Of a stretch of 64,000 nt of DNA, positions 33,867 to 42,482 are shown piece after piece. Position numbers and translations under genes: made by a program. The stretch comes from Pimelobacter simplex. GTDB taxonomy: Bacteria > Actinomycetota > Actinomycetes > Propionibacteriales > Nocardioidaceae. Every line of letters begins with the position of its first letter. Within the stretch, counting starts at the first letter, position 1. The notes under the pieces are model-generated. The model searched no databases. It was given only the letters and a program-made list of their open reading frames with translations, and was not told the origin of the DNA. Location: assembly GCF_900114845.1 (NCBI RefSeq), contig NZ_FOUK01000001.1, forward strand, positions 496,001-560,000, in the 5' to 3' direction.

Positions 33867-34516
33867 CAGGCCCACCCCGCTCCCCAGCGGCCGCGGTGGG
33901 CCACCTCGCGCCACGGCGTCCGCGGTCGCCGGCTCGCCGACCCGCGAGCGCCGGCGCCGGCGGCAGCGGCGGCAGCCGGGTGCCCGATCGTGATCGCGCC
34001 GATCGGGTGCGGCGCCTCGGCCTCGTCGGTGTCGACCAGCCCGAGCACGTCCTTGACCGCGTCGACCCGGGCCGGCACCAGCCCGAAGAAGCACGCGCCC
34101 AGCCCTGCGTCGGTCACGGACTGGAGCAGCAGGAGGGCGGCCATCGCGGTGTCGAGGTGCCAGTACGGCATCGCCCACCGGCTCTCGTCCCGGTCGTGGA
34201 GCCCGGCGCGGCGCTTGTCCGCCTCGGCGTACCGCTCGAGGTAGGCGTCCCGGCGGCTGCACGGCACGACCACCACGGGCGCGGTCATCATCCCGGCCAG
34301 CCAGCGGTCCGGTGCGCTCGTGTCGGCCTGCGCCTCCCAGAAGCCGCGGACGGCCGCGGGCGTGTCGAGGACGACGAACGCCCACCCCTGGGAGAAGCCC
34401 GCGCTCGGCGCCCGGGTCGCGTGGTCGAGCGCCCGCTCGAGCACCGCCGGGTCGACCGGGTCGGGCGCGTAGGCGCGCGTCATCCGGCGCCGGCGGACCA
34501 CCTCTGCGAACTCCAT
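33866..34516 (-). CDS. Nitroreductase-family FMN oxidoreductase
   Basis: 216 residues. FMN-binding MEFAEVVRRRRMTRAYAPDP at the N-terminus, ATRAPSAGFSQGWAFVV (about 33-49) and DAGLGACFFGLV near 137-150 are typical of the NfsA/FRP-like family. It reduces nitro compounds, quinones or flavins using NAD(P)H. It shares a transcript with the exporter, which hints at detoxification followed by export. The C-terminal 30 residues are arginine-rich and unrelated to the fold. Confidence 0.88.
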   Translation of the reverse strand: MEFAEVVRRRRMTRAYAPDPVDPAVLERALDHATRAPSAGFSQGWAFVVLDTPAAVRGFWEAQADTSAPDRWLAGMMTAPVVVVPCSRRDAYLERYAEADKRRAGLHDRDESRWAMPYWHLDTAMAALLLLQSVTDAGLGACFFGLVPARVDAVKDVLGLVDTDEAEAPHPIGAITIGHPAAAAAAGAGARGSASRRPRTPWREVAHRGRWGAGWA

Positions 34517-34553
34517 CGCGGGCCATCATCGCACCCGCCCGGTCCTGCCGAAT

Positions 34554-34608
34554 TGAGGTAGGGGGAGGGGGTGCCTAAGGCGGTTGCCCGATGTGGGTGC
34601 CTACCTCA
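34554..34608. repeat. Inverted and direct repeats upstream of a 50-residue gene
   Basis: TGAGGTAGG (34554-34562) and CCTACCTCA (34600-34608) are inverted, while GGGTGCCTA occurs twice (34569-34577 and 34595-34603), 26 bases apart. The cluster lies in the intergenic region between the nitroreductase start and a small gene, and probably holds the promoter and an operator or leader hairpin. Confidence 0.5.
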
Positions 34609-34627
34609 GACGACGAGTCTCTACGTC

Positions 34628-34780
34628 ATGAGCAGCGACTACTTCACCAACGCAGAGAACACCTACCGCCGTCAGCGCGCCACCCGCGTGATGGCCGCCA
34701 GCCGGGCCGGCCGCAGCCGCTCGTCGTGGCTGCGCCGGATCGCGGCGACTGACCCCAGCGTCGAGCGCCGCTCCCGCTGA
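34628..34780 (+). CDS. Small basic protein of unknown function
   Basis: 50 residues, starting MSSDYFTNAENTYRRQRATR and ending in a Ser/Arg-rich tail. No family recognised. It is short, so coding status rests on an ATG, the lack of any overlapping gene, and the strong upstream repeat-containing region. Could be a small regulatory or nucleoid-binding peptide. Confidence 0.45.
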   Translation: MSSDYFTNAENTYRRQRATRVMAASRAGRSRSSWLRRIAATDPSVERRSR

Positions 34781-34835
34781 GCGCGGGAGCGCGCAGCACG
34801 TGACCGCGGTGAGCGCGGTGTCGGTCCGCGGCGCC

Positions 34836-37800
34836 ATGATGGTGCCCGTGGCCGCACACAGCAGCCTGACCATGGTCGGGCGTGACGCCGAGCTCGCCGA
34901 GGCGAGCGCGGTGCTCGACGACGCCGTCCGCGCGGCCGAGACCGGCGCCCCCCACCGGGTGGTGCTCCTCTCGGGCGACGCGGGCGTCGGCAAGACCCGG
35001 CTGCTGCGCGCCCTCCGCGACCACGCCCTCGACCGTGACTGGCAGGTGCTGGCCGGCCACTGTCTCGACTTCGGCGACAGCGCGCTGCCCTACCTGCCGT
35101 TCAGCGAGGTGCTCGGCCGGATCGCGACCCAGCGGCCCGACCTGGTCGACGAGGTCGCCGGGCGGCACCCCGCGCTCGAGCGGCTCCGGCCGGGCCGGCG
35201 CACCCGCGCGGCGGGCGACGCCGACGTCGACGACCACCGCCGGGGCACCGACCGGGCCGACACCTTCGACGCGGTCCAGGCCGTGCTCGAGGCGGCGGCC
35301 GCCGAGGCGCCCGTCCTCCTCGTCGTCGAGGACCTGCACTGGGCCGACCAGTCCACCCGCGACATGCTCGGCTACCTCTTCACCCGCACCTTCGAGCAGC
35401 CCGTCGCGATCGTCGCGTCGTACCGCTCGGACGACCTCCACCGCCGGTACCCGCTGCGCCGGCAGGTGGCGGAGTGGTCCCGGTTGCCCCAGGTCGCGCG
35501 GCTGCCGCTGGCGCCGTTGCCCGAGACGGCCGTGCGGGCGCTGGTCCGCGAGCTCCAGCCGCGGGGTCTCGACGCGCGTGCGGTCAACCGCATCGTCGAG
35601 CGGGCCGAGGGCAACGCCTTCTTCGTCGAGGAGCTCGTCGCCTCCGGCCACTGCGCCGACGTCCCCGACGACCTCGCGGACCTGCTGCTGGTCCGGCTCG
35701 ACCTGCTCGGCGAGGCCGCCCGTCACGTCGTCCGGGTGGCGAGCGTGGCGGGCCGGCGGGTCTCCCACGACCTGCTCGCCGGGACGGCCGACCTCTCGCC
35801 GTCCGCCTTCGACGACGGCATCCGCCAGGCGGTCGAGATGAACGTCATCGAGGCCGGCGGCGACCGCTACTCCTTCCGGCACGCCCTCCTCGGCGAGGCC
35901 GTCTACGACGACCTCCTCCCGGGCGAGCGGGTCCGGCTCCACGCGCGCTACGCCGACGCGCTCGCCGGCAACCCCGGCCTCGGCACCGCTGCCGAGCTGG
36001 CCCTCCACGCCCGCCGCGCCAACGACCTCGACCGGGCGGCTGCGGCCAGCGTCGAGGCCGGCGACGAGGCGATGGAGGTGGGCGGTCCCGACGAGGCGGC
36101 CGACCACTACCAGCAGGCCCTCGAGCTCCTCGAGGACGCCGCGCGCGCCGAGCGGCTCGGTCTCGACCGCGCCAAGGTCGTCGTCAAGGCCGCCGACGCG
36201 CTCACCGCCGGCGGCGACGCCCTGCGTGCGGCCCAGCTGCTCGGTGCCCAGCTGGACGCGACCGCCCGGCAGCCCGACGGCGTGCCCGACCCCGCGCGGG
36301 CCCGGATGCTCAGCCGCTATGCCGACATCCTGCTGATGACCGAGATCGCGCTCGACGCGGTCGCGCTCTCGGCCGAGGCGGTCGCGCTCAGCCCGGTGGG
36401 CGAGAGCATGCTGCGGGCCAAGGTCCTCGCGACCCACGCCCGGATCCTGGTCAGCTACCACCCCGACCGTGCCGACGAGGCCGAGGCGTTCGCGACCGAG
36501 GCGCTCGCCCTCGCCGAGCGCCTGGCGATGCCCGCGCTCACCGCCGACATCGTCACCACCCTCGGTGGGCTCCGGGTCAAGATCGCCGAGGGCGACGAGC
36601 AGAGCCGGCTGCGCGAGGCGCTGGTCGCCGCCGTCGACCACGCGGTCGCCGCGGGCGCGATCGACGCCGAGGTGCGCGGCCGGTGGCTGCTCGGCCGCTC
36701 CTACCAGGACACCGGCGACTGGGAGCCGTCCGTGCGCTGGTTCGAGTCCGCCGTCGGCGGCACCGACCGCACCGGCCTCGTGTGGGCGCCCTACGTCATC
36801 GACTCCCGCTGGCAGCTGACCTGGATCCGCTACGCCCTCGGCGACTGGGACGACGTGCTCGCGCTCGTCTCGGTCGTCGACGACCAGGCCGGACCCGACA
36901 TCCCGCGCGGCATCCTCGAGCCGGCCCGCTACGCCGTCCTCAACGCCCGGGGGACCGCGCCCGACCAGGTCCGGACCGGCCTGGCCCGGCTCCGGCGGCT
37001 GTGGCGCGACGAGGGTGGGGTCGCCGTCTTCGCCGCCGGCGTCGAGATCGAGGTCGCGGCCGCCCGCAACGACGCCGCGACCGCGCTCACGACCTACGAC
37101 GAGGTCATCGACGTCCTCTCCCAGATCTGGCACGACCACTTCGGCGGCCGGGTCCGGCTCGTCGCGAGCACGCTCGACGCCGTCGCCCGGGCGATGCCGC
37201 GCGCCAGCGCCGCCGAGCGCCGCGCCTTCCTGGCCCGTGCCGACCAGCTGCGCGCCGACAGCGACGCCGTCCTCGCCTGGCACCGCGAGCGGGCCAGCCC
37301 CTGGGGCCCCGAGGGACAGATGTGGGAGGCGCGCGTGCACGCCGAGCACCTCCGGGTGCGCTGGCTCGCCGGCGTCCCCGGTCCGCGCGACGAGCTGGTC
37401 GACGCGTGGACGGTCGCGCTCGAGCGGGCGGTCGCCTTCGGCCACGTCCCCGAGGAGGCCCGCATCCGCGCCGCCTCCGCCCAGATCCACCGGCTGCTCG
37501 GCGACTCCGCCCGGGCCCGCGACGAGGCTGCCGCGGCGCGGGCGCTCGCCGAGCGACTGGGCGCGCCCGGGCTGGTCGCCGACCTGGTCGGCGACGCCCC
37601 CTCCGCCGCTGCCGCCGCGGCCACCCCGGCCGGCGCGACCCCCGCCGTCACCCTGACCGCCCGCGAGCTCGAGATCCTCGCGCTCGTCGCCGAGGGCCGG
37701 ACCAACGGCGAGATCGGCAAGCAGCTCTTCATCACCACCAAGACGGTGAGCGTCCACGTGTCCAACATCCTCGGCAAGCTCGGCGCCGCCGGACGGACCG

Positions 37801-37841
37801 AGGCCGCCGCCATCGCCCGCCGCGACGGCCTGTTGGACTGA
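34836..37841 (+). CDS. LuxR-family ATPase regulator (LAL type)
   Basis: About 1001 residues if started at ATG 34836; ATG 34872 is an alternative that begins exactly at MVGRDAELAEAS. Walker A GDAGVGKTR and Walker B LLVVEDLHWADQST mark the N-terminal STAND-type ATPase, followed by a long helical TPR-like sensor region and a C-terminal LuxR HTH (LTARELEILALVAEGRTNGE then VSVHVSNILGKLGAAGR). Such proteins activate pathway genes in response to sugars or inducers. Followed 25 bases on by the P450 gene, which it may control. Confidence 0.92.
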   Translation: MMVPVAAHSSLTMVGRDAELAEASAVLDDAVRAAETGAPHRVVLLSGDAGVGKTRLLRALRDHALDRDWQVLAGHCLDFGDSALPYLPFSEVLGRIATQRPDLVDEVAGRHPALERLRPGRRTRAAGDADVDDHRRGTDRADTFDAVQAVLEAAAAEAPVLLVVEDLHWADQSTRDMLGYLFTRTFEQPVAIVASYRSDDLHRRYPLRRQVAEWSRLPQVARLPLAPLPETAVRALVRELQPRGLDARAVNRIVERAEGNAFFVEELVASGHCADVPDDLADLLLVRLDLLGEAARHVVRVASVAGRRVSHDLLAGTADLSPSAFDDGIRQAVEMNVIEAGGDRYSFRHALLGEAVYDDLLPGERVRLHARYADALAGNPGLGTAAELALHARRANDLDRAAAASVEAGDEAMEVGGPDEAADHYQQALELLEDAARAERLGLDRAKVVVKAADALTAGGDALRAAQLLGAQLDATARQPDGVPDPARARMLSRYADILLMTEIALDAVALSAEAVALSPVGESMLRAKVLATHARILVSYHPDRADEAEAFATEALALAERLAMPALTADIVTTLGGLRVKIAEGDEQSRLREALVAAVDHAVAAGAIDAEVRGRWLLGRSYQDTGDWEPSVRWFESAVGGTDRTGLVWAPYVIDSRWQLTWIRYALGDWDDVLALVSVVDDQAGPDIPRGILEPARYAVLNARGTAPDQVRTGLARLRRLWRDEGGVAVFAAGVEIEVAAARNDAATALTTYDEVIDVLSQIWHDHFGGRVRLVASTLDAVARAMPRASAAERRAFLARADQLRADSDAVLAWHRERASPWGPEGQMWEARVHAEHLRVRWLAGVPGPRDELVDAWTVALERAVAFGHVPEEARIRAASAQIHRLLGDSARARDEAAAARALAERLGAPGLVADLVGDAPSAAAAAATPAGATPAVTLTARELEILALVAEGRTNGEIGKQLFITTKTVSVHVSNILGKLGAAGRTEAAAIARRDGLLD

Positions 37842-37866
37842 GCTACCAGCGAGTAGCGTCGTCCTC

Positions 37867-39285
37867 GTGACGACCGAGGTCCCCGCACCCCCTGCCGACG
37901 ACACCCTCGCGCTGACGATGCGGCGGTTCCGCCGGATGAGCGTCGTCGGCGGCCGCGACCTGCCGCGCGTACCGCTCGACCAGCTGCCGCCCGGGCCGCG
38001 CTGGCCGGCGCTGGTGCAGACGGTCGCGCTGATGAGGTTCCGGCACCAGCTCCACCCGTGGCTGCACCGCCGGTACGGCGACGCGTTCACCCTCAACCTC
38101 GTCCCCGGCGGCCGGCCGCTGGTGCTCTTCACCTCGCCGGAGGCGACCAAGGAGATCTTCGCGGGCGACCCCGAGGTGTTCCACGCCGGGCGCGGCAACG
38201 CCATCCTCGGCCCGATCATGGGGGAGCACTCGCTGCTCCTGCAGGACTCCGCCGACCACCACCGCGCGCGCAAGCTGCTCATGCCCGCCTTCCTGGGCCA
38301 TGCGCTGCGCGGGTACCGCTCGCTCGTCGCCGAGGTCGCCGCCGCCGAGGTCGCCGGCTGGCGCGAGGGCGAGACCTTCCGGGCGCTGGAGCGGATGAAC
38401 GCCCTCACCCTCGAGGTCATCCTCCGCGTCGTCTTCGGCGTCACCGACGAGAGCCGGCTGGCCCGGCTGCGGCCGGCTGTCAACCAGACCGTCGAGATCA
38501 GCCCCGCGATCCTGCTCGGCTGGGCGTACCCGCGCCTGCAGCGGCTCGGCCCGTGGCGTCGCACGGTCGACAACCAGGTCGAGCTCGACCGCCTGATGTA
38601 CGCCGAGATCCGCGAGCGCCGCGCCGCGCACGACCTCGCCGAGCGGACCGACGTCCTGTCCCGGCTGCTGTCGGTGCACGACGACGACGGCGAGAACGGG
38701 CTCTCCGACGTCGAGCTGCGCGACCAGCTGGTCACCCTCCTGCTCGCCGGGCACGAGACGACCGCCTCGGCCCTGTCGTGGGCGCTCGCCGAGATCGGCC
38801 GCGACCCCGACCTGCGCGCCCGCGCGCGGCGCGCCGCCGACGAGGGCGACGACGCCTGGCTCGAGGCGGCGCTCAAGGAGTCGATGCGGCTGCACCCGAT
38901 CATCCCCATGGTGGTGCGGACCCTGATGAAGCCCGCGACCGTCGGTGGCCGGGACCTGCCCGCCGGCACCACCGTCGGCCCCTCGATCATCGTCAGCCAC
39001 CAGCGCGACGAGAGCTTCCCCGACCCCGACGTGTTCCGCCCCGAGCGCTTCCTCGGCCCGGCCGCGCAGACCCCGCCCCTCAACGTGTGGATCCCCTTCG
39101 GGGGCGGCGTGCGCCGCTGCATCGGCGCCGGCTTCTCGCTCATGGAGGGCGTCGAGGTGCTCCGCGCGGTCTTCCGCCAGTACGACGTCACCGCGGTCGG
39201 CACCGACGTGCCCAAGGTCCGCAACATCACGAGCGTCCCGCGGCGAGGGGCACGGATCCGGGTGCGTGCCCGGGCGCCGCGCTGA
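37867..39285 (+). CDS. Cytochrome P450
   Basis: 472 residues from GTG. I-helix AGHETTAS (about 297), ExxR in KESMR (Glu about 338), and heme-binding FGGGVRRCIG with Cys near 418. The N-terminal part (PGPRWPALVQTVALMRFRHQ) resembles mycobacterial CYP135/136/138-type proteins. No ferredoxin or ferredoxin reductase is adjacent. It is the last gene after the LAL regulator and overlaps the convergent hypothetical gene by 59 bases. Confidence 0.94.
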   Translation: MTTEVPAPPADDTLALTMRRFRRMSVVGGRDLPRVPLDQLPPGPRWPALVQTVALMRFRHQLHPWLHRRYGDAFTLNLVPGGRPLVLFTSPEATKEIFAGDPEVFHAGRGNAILGPIMGEHSLLLQDSADHHRARKLLMPAFLGHALRGYRSLVAEVAAAEVAGWREGETFRALERMNALTLEVILRVVFGVTDESRLARLRPAVNQTVEISPAILLGWAYPRLQRLGPWRRTVDNQVELDRLMYAEIRERRAAHDLAERTDVLSRLLSVHDDDGENGLSDVELRDQLVTLLLAGHETTASALSWALAEIGRDPDLRARARRAADEGDDAWLEAALKESMRLHPIIPMVVRTLMKPATVGGRDLPAGTTVGPSIIVSHQRDESFPDPDVFRPERFLGPAAQTPPLNVWIPFGGGVRRCIGAGFSLMEGVEVLRAVFRQYDVTAVGTDVPKVRNITSVPRRGARIRVRARAPR

Positions 39286-39709
39286 CGCTCGGCACCAGCG
39301 TCGCGGCGACCTCCTCGAAGAGGTCGCCGTAGTCGGCGTAGTCGCACCGCGCGACCGACCCGGTCAGCGTCACCCCGACCCCGTCGACCAGCCAGGCCCA
39401 CTGCTCGGCGACGACCTCCAGCGCGCCGTACCGGTGGCCGAGGCGTTGGTAGGCGACCGGCCGGCCGTCGAGCTCGAACCGGTCGTCGTCCTCGACGTCG
39501 AGGGCGTCGAGCTGGCTCGCGAGCGCCGCGACGGACTCGGCGCGCCAGCCGGCGAGGTCGCCCGCGACGGGCGTCGTGCGGACCACGAGCTCGGGCGCGA
39601 ACCCGCTCGCCGGGGTCGTCGGCGCCCGGGCGAGCAGGACCAGGCCCTGGGCCGGGTCGGAGCGGGTGGTCCAGCGGTACGGGACGGCGAGGGTCACGGT
39701 GACGGTCAT
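39227..39709 (-). CDS. Conserved hypothetical protein (LpqN/DUF1795-like fold possible)
   Basis: 160 residues from ATG 39709. Beta-rich, with VPYRWTTR, a PVAGDLAGWRAESVAALASQ segment and YRYGALEVV-like strands; resembles the DUF1795/LpqN alpha-beta fold, but the match is weak. No signal peptide. The 3' end is inside the P450 coding region. Confidence 0.55.
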   Translation of the reverse strand: MTVTVTLAVPYRWTTRSDPAQGLVLLARAPTTPASGFAPELVVRTTPVAGDLAGWRAESVAALASQLDALDVEDDDRFELDGRPVAYQRLGHRYGALEVVAEQWAWLVDGVGVTLTGSVARCDYADYGDLFEEVAATLVPSVSAAPGHAPGSVPLAAGRS

Positions 39710-39820
39710 GGCAGCGGTGTGCGCGGTGCGCCGGCCGCCCAAACCAGGGGCCTCCGCGCCTGTGGACGACCGCCGCGACCGCCTGCGCCCAGCGACGCCG
39801 AGGTCCCCATTCTATGAATT

Positions 39821-39835
39821 AACTACATTGTGTAG
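39821..39835. promoter_or_regulatory. MarR-type operator ACTACA-TTG-TGTAGT
   Basis: A perfect 15-base inverted repeat 13 bases before the MarR ATG, in the only AT-rich stretch of the neighbourhood (TTAACTACATTGTGTAG). Size and position are typical for MarR autoregulation. Confidence 0.75.
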
Positions 39836-39847
39836 TACCTTCACGAC

Positions 39848-40303
39848 ATGAGTCAGGGAGCCGACACACCCACCGCCGTCGACCAGGTGCTCGAGCTGGC
39901 CGTGCTGCTCAACCGGGACATGCAGCTCTCGTTCGAGCGCGACGGGCTCACCGAGGCCCGGGCGCGGCTGCTGTGGGTGCTGCGCGGGGGACCGGTCACC
40001 CAGCGCGAGCTCGCCGACGCGCTCGCGGTCACCCCGCGCAATGTCACCGGTCTGGTCGACGGCCTCGTCGCCACCGGGTACGTCGCCCGCGCCCCGCACC
40101 CGACCGACCGCCGAGCCGTCCTGGTCACCCTCACCGACGCCGGGAGCACGCTGCTGACCTCGATGGTCGAGGGCTACGCGGAGATGCACGACCTCCTCTT
40201 CGGGGGCCTCTCCGAGCGTCAGCTGCGCGACCTGCGCCGCTCGCTGGCGATCGTCAACGACCGGCTCCGGGCCCGGGTCGAGCAGGACTGGGGCGCGCCG
40301 TGA
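39848..40303 (+). CDS. MarR-family transcriptional regulator
   Basis: 151 residues. Winged-helix core: TEARARLLWVLRGGPVTQRE, LADALAVTPRNVTGLVDGLV and the wing RAPHPTDRRAVLVTLT, with long flanking dimerisation helices. Directly coupled (GTGA overlap) to the membrane PH-like gene at 40300, so likely autoregulates the pair through the site at 39821. Confidence 0.93.
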   Translation: MSQGADTPTAVDQVLELAVLLNRDMQLSFERDGLTEARARLLWVLRGGPVTQRELADALAVTPRNVTGLVDGLVATGYVARAPHPTDRRAVLVTLTDAGSTLLTSMVEGYAEMHDLLFGGLSERQLRDLRRSLAIVNDRLRARVEQDWGAP

Positions 40304-40941
40304 GCGCCCTGCGCACGATCGGCCGCTTCGTCCGGCTCGAGGTCCAGCTCTACGCGGCGCTCGGCCGCTGGCTGGCCCGGCGGGTCGACGTACCGGCGGG
40401 GGCGACGGGCTGGGGCTACAGCCGGATGGTGACGCCGGTGATGTGGCTGTGGATCTTCGGCTCGGCGTGCGAGCTCCCGATCGCCCACGTCCTCGTGCCG
40501 TGGGAGGGCGTCCGGATCGCGCTGCTCGTCGTCGGCGTGTGGGGCGTGGTCTGGATGATCGGGCTCCTCGCCAGCCTCAAGGTCTACCCGCACCTGGTGG
40601 CCGAGGCCGGACTGACGGTCCGCTACGGCAAGCTTGCCCGGATCGCGGTGCCGTGGACCGCCGTCGCCGAGGCCCGGTACGACGACCGCGACATCGAGGG
40701 CGTGGTCCGCACCCTGCGCACCCGGGAGAGCGAGGCCGGCACCGAGCTCTACGTCCCGGTCAACAACCGGGTCAACGTGGTGCTCGTGCTCGCGGAGCCG
40801 CTGCCGGTCCCCACGCCGCGGGGCGTCGTCCCTGCGGTGCTGCTCGGGATCTGGCTCGACGACCCGCGCGAGTTCGTCGCCGCCGCCCGCGCGGCGATCG
40901 CCTCAGCCGACTCCGCCGGTTCTGTCGGAGGGTCCGTCTAG
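40300..40941 (+). CDS. Membrane protein with PH-like soluble domain
   Basis: 213 residues from GTG. Two or three hydrophobic helices (about 48-65, 72-100) are followed by a beta-rich region RYGKLARIAVPWTAVAEARY resembling bacterial PH domains. Unknown function; probably controlled by the upstream MarR protein in one transcript. Confidence 0.72.
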   Translation: MSALRTIGRFVRLEVQLYAALGRWLARRVDVPAGATGWGYSRMVTPVMWLWIFGSACELPIAHVLVPWEGVRIALLVVGVWGVVWMIGLLASLKVYPHLVAEAGLTVRYGKLARIAVPWTAVAEARYDDRDIEGVVRTLRTRESEAGTELYVPVNNRVNVVLVLAEPLPVPTPRGVVPAVLLGIWLDDPREFVAAARAAIASADSAGSVGGSV

Positions 40942-40950
40942 CGTCGGTCC

Positions 40951-41319
40951 ATGGCCATCGCACACAGTCCGCAATTCGTCCTCGACTGCCCCGACCCGCA
41001 CGTCCTCGCCGAGTTCTACGGCGCCCTCCTGGGCTGGCCCTCGCGGGTCCACGAGCCCGGGGTGTGGATGTCGGTCTCCTCGGGCGACCACCGCATCCAC
41101 TTCCAGCGCGTCGACGACGCCTACCGGCCGCCGTCCTGGCCGGGCCAGGACGTGCCCCAGCAGGTGCACCTCGACGTCGACGTCGCCGACCTCGACGAGG
41201 CCGAGGCGGCGGTGCTCGCGCTCGGGGCGACCAAGCACGAGCACCAGCCGGGGACGACGTTCCGGGTCTTCCTCGACCCCGCCGGGCACCCGTTCTGCCT
41301 GTGCCGCGAGGAGTCGTGA
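40951..41319 (+). CDS. VOC/glyoxalase-superfamily protein
   Basis: 122 residues. Typical beta-alpha-beta repeats of glyoxalase/bleomycin-resistance proteins: FVLDCPDPHVLAEFYGALLG, then HLDVDVADLDEAEAAVLALG and FLDPAGHPFCLC at the end. Probably a small metal-dependent enzyme or antibiotic-binding protein. Ten bases after the membrane gene. Confidence 0.88.
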   Translation: MAIAHSPQFVLDCPDPHVLAEFYGALLGWPSRVHEPGVWMSVSSGDHRIHFQRVDDAYRPPSWPGQDVPQQVHLDVDVADLDEAEAAVLALGATKHEHQPGTTFRVFLDPAGHPFCLCREES

Positions 41320-41324
41320 GGTGA

Positions 41325-42482
41325 TCAGCGGGCGAACGACTCCCTTACCTCGTCCTCCGTGATGCCGTAGTCCGCGAGGTCGTAGTGGTGCGCGGGACGG
41401 CGCGGACCGCTGCGCGACTCCTCGTCGAGCTGGCGGACGGCACGCTGCGCCTCGGCGCTCCAGGTGAGCCCGAAGGCGTCGTAGATCGCGCCCACGGTGC
41501 CCACCGGGTCCTGCACGAAGCCGCGGTAGTCGACGTCGAAGAACTGGCTCTCGTCGGCCTTCTCCCGGGCCTGCCAGAAGGCGTCCCACTGCCGGGTGAG
41601 GTGCCCGAGCTGGTCGCGGCCGAGGGTCTCGCCGACGAAGGTCGTCGAGTGGCCGTCGGTCGCCTCGGCCGAGAGCGAGCAGGCCGACGCGACCGAGGTG
41701 ACCGGGTCGCGCTGGGTCATCACGACCAGCGCGTCGGGGTAGACCTCGAGCAGCGCGTCGAGCGCGATCAGGTGCGACGGGTTCTTGAGCACCCAGCGCT
41801 TGTCCTGGTCGTTCAGCCCGATCAGCTGCAGGTTCTGGCGGTGCCGCTCGTACGCGTCGGTCCACGGCTGGGTGGCCAGCCAGCGCGAGTACTCCGGCAC
41901 GTGCGCCAGCGACTCGAAGCCGAGCGACTTGCCGGTCTGGCGCAGCACCCGCCAGCACTCCTCCGGCTCGGTGGCGTCGGAGTAGTGGATGCCCATGAAC
42001 TCCGGGTTCGTGATGTGGTGCTCCCGGAACGCCGCCTGCATGGCGTTGAAGATCGGGTCGTCCTCCCAGGTGTCCCGCGGCGGGCGCGGCTGGGGGAACT
42101 CGGTCAGCCACATCTCGAGGCCCTGGTTCGCCGGGTCGGCGCAGAGCAGCCGGCTCAGGGCGGTCGTCCCGGTCCGGGGGAGGCCGAGCACGAAGATCGG
42201 CCGCTCGATCACCACGTCGGCGTGCTGCGGGAGCTCGGTGAACCGCGCCTGGGTGAGCAGGCGGGCCACGAGCGCGCTCTTGACCTGCGAGCGCATGAAG
42301 TAGTTGCCGACCCCGGTCAGCCCGGCCTCCTCCGAGCCGAGGTCCTCGACCAGGATCCGGAACGCCTCCTCGTGCCCCGGCGCGTCGGCGAAGCCGAAGT
42401 CGGTCAGGCCGGTGGTCCGGGTCGCGGCCTCGCAGATGTCCTCGAAGCTGCCGACGTCCGCGCGCTGGCGGGGCTCGCTCAT
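41325..42482 (-). CDS. Sulfotransferase-family protein (steroid-regulon type)
   Basis: 385 residues. The 5'-phosphosulfate-binding loop LPRTGTTALSRLL appears near residue 100; VMTQRDPVTSVAS resembles the 3'-phosphate-binding segment and FFDVDYRGFVQDP the C-terminal motif. Close in layout to mycobacterial Rv3529c, which is adjacent to an SDR (Rv3530c), as here. Stop codon lies six bases from the VOC gene end. ATG overlaps the SDR stop (ATGA). The 43285 KstR-like box likely drives both genes. Confidence 0.87.
   Translation of the reverse strand: MSEPRQRADVGSFEDICEAATRTTGLTDFGFADAPGHEEAFRILVEDLGSEEAGLTGVGNYFMRSQVKSALVARLLTQARFTELPQHADVVIERPIFVLGLPRTGTTALSRLLCADPANQGLEMWLTEFPQPRPPRDTWEDDPIFNAMQAAFREHHITNPEFMGIHYSDATEPEECWRVLRQTGKSLGFESLAHVPEYSRWLATQPWTDAYERHRQNLQLIGLNDQDKRWVLKNPSHLIALDALLEVYPDALVVMTQRDPVTSVASACSLSAEATDGHSTTFVGETLGRDQLGHLTRQWDAFWQAREKADESQFFDVDYRGFVQDPVGTVGAIYDAFGLTWSAEAQRAVRQLDEESRSGPRRPAHHYDLADYGITEDEVRESFAR

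Noticed and set aside
30834..34244. A 1136-codon plus-strand open frame
   Set aside because: Covers the antisense strand of the exporter and nitroreductase, with repetitive V/G/E-rich translation.
34644..39401. A 1585-codon open frame on the minus strand
   Set aside because: It is antisense to the LAL regulator and P450 genes, both with clear domains. The translation is low-complexity and Arg/Ser/Gly-rich, typical of high-GC shadow frames.
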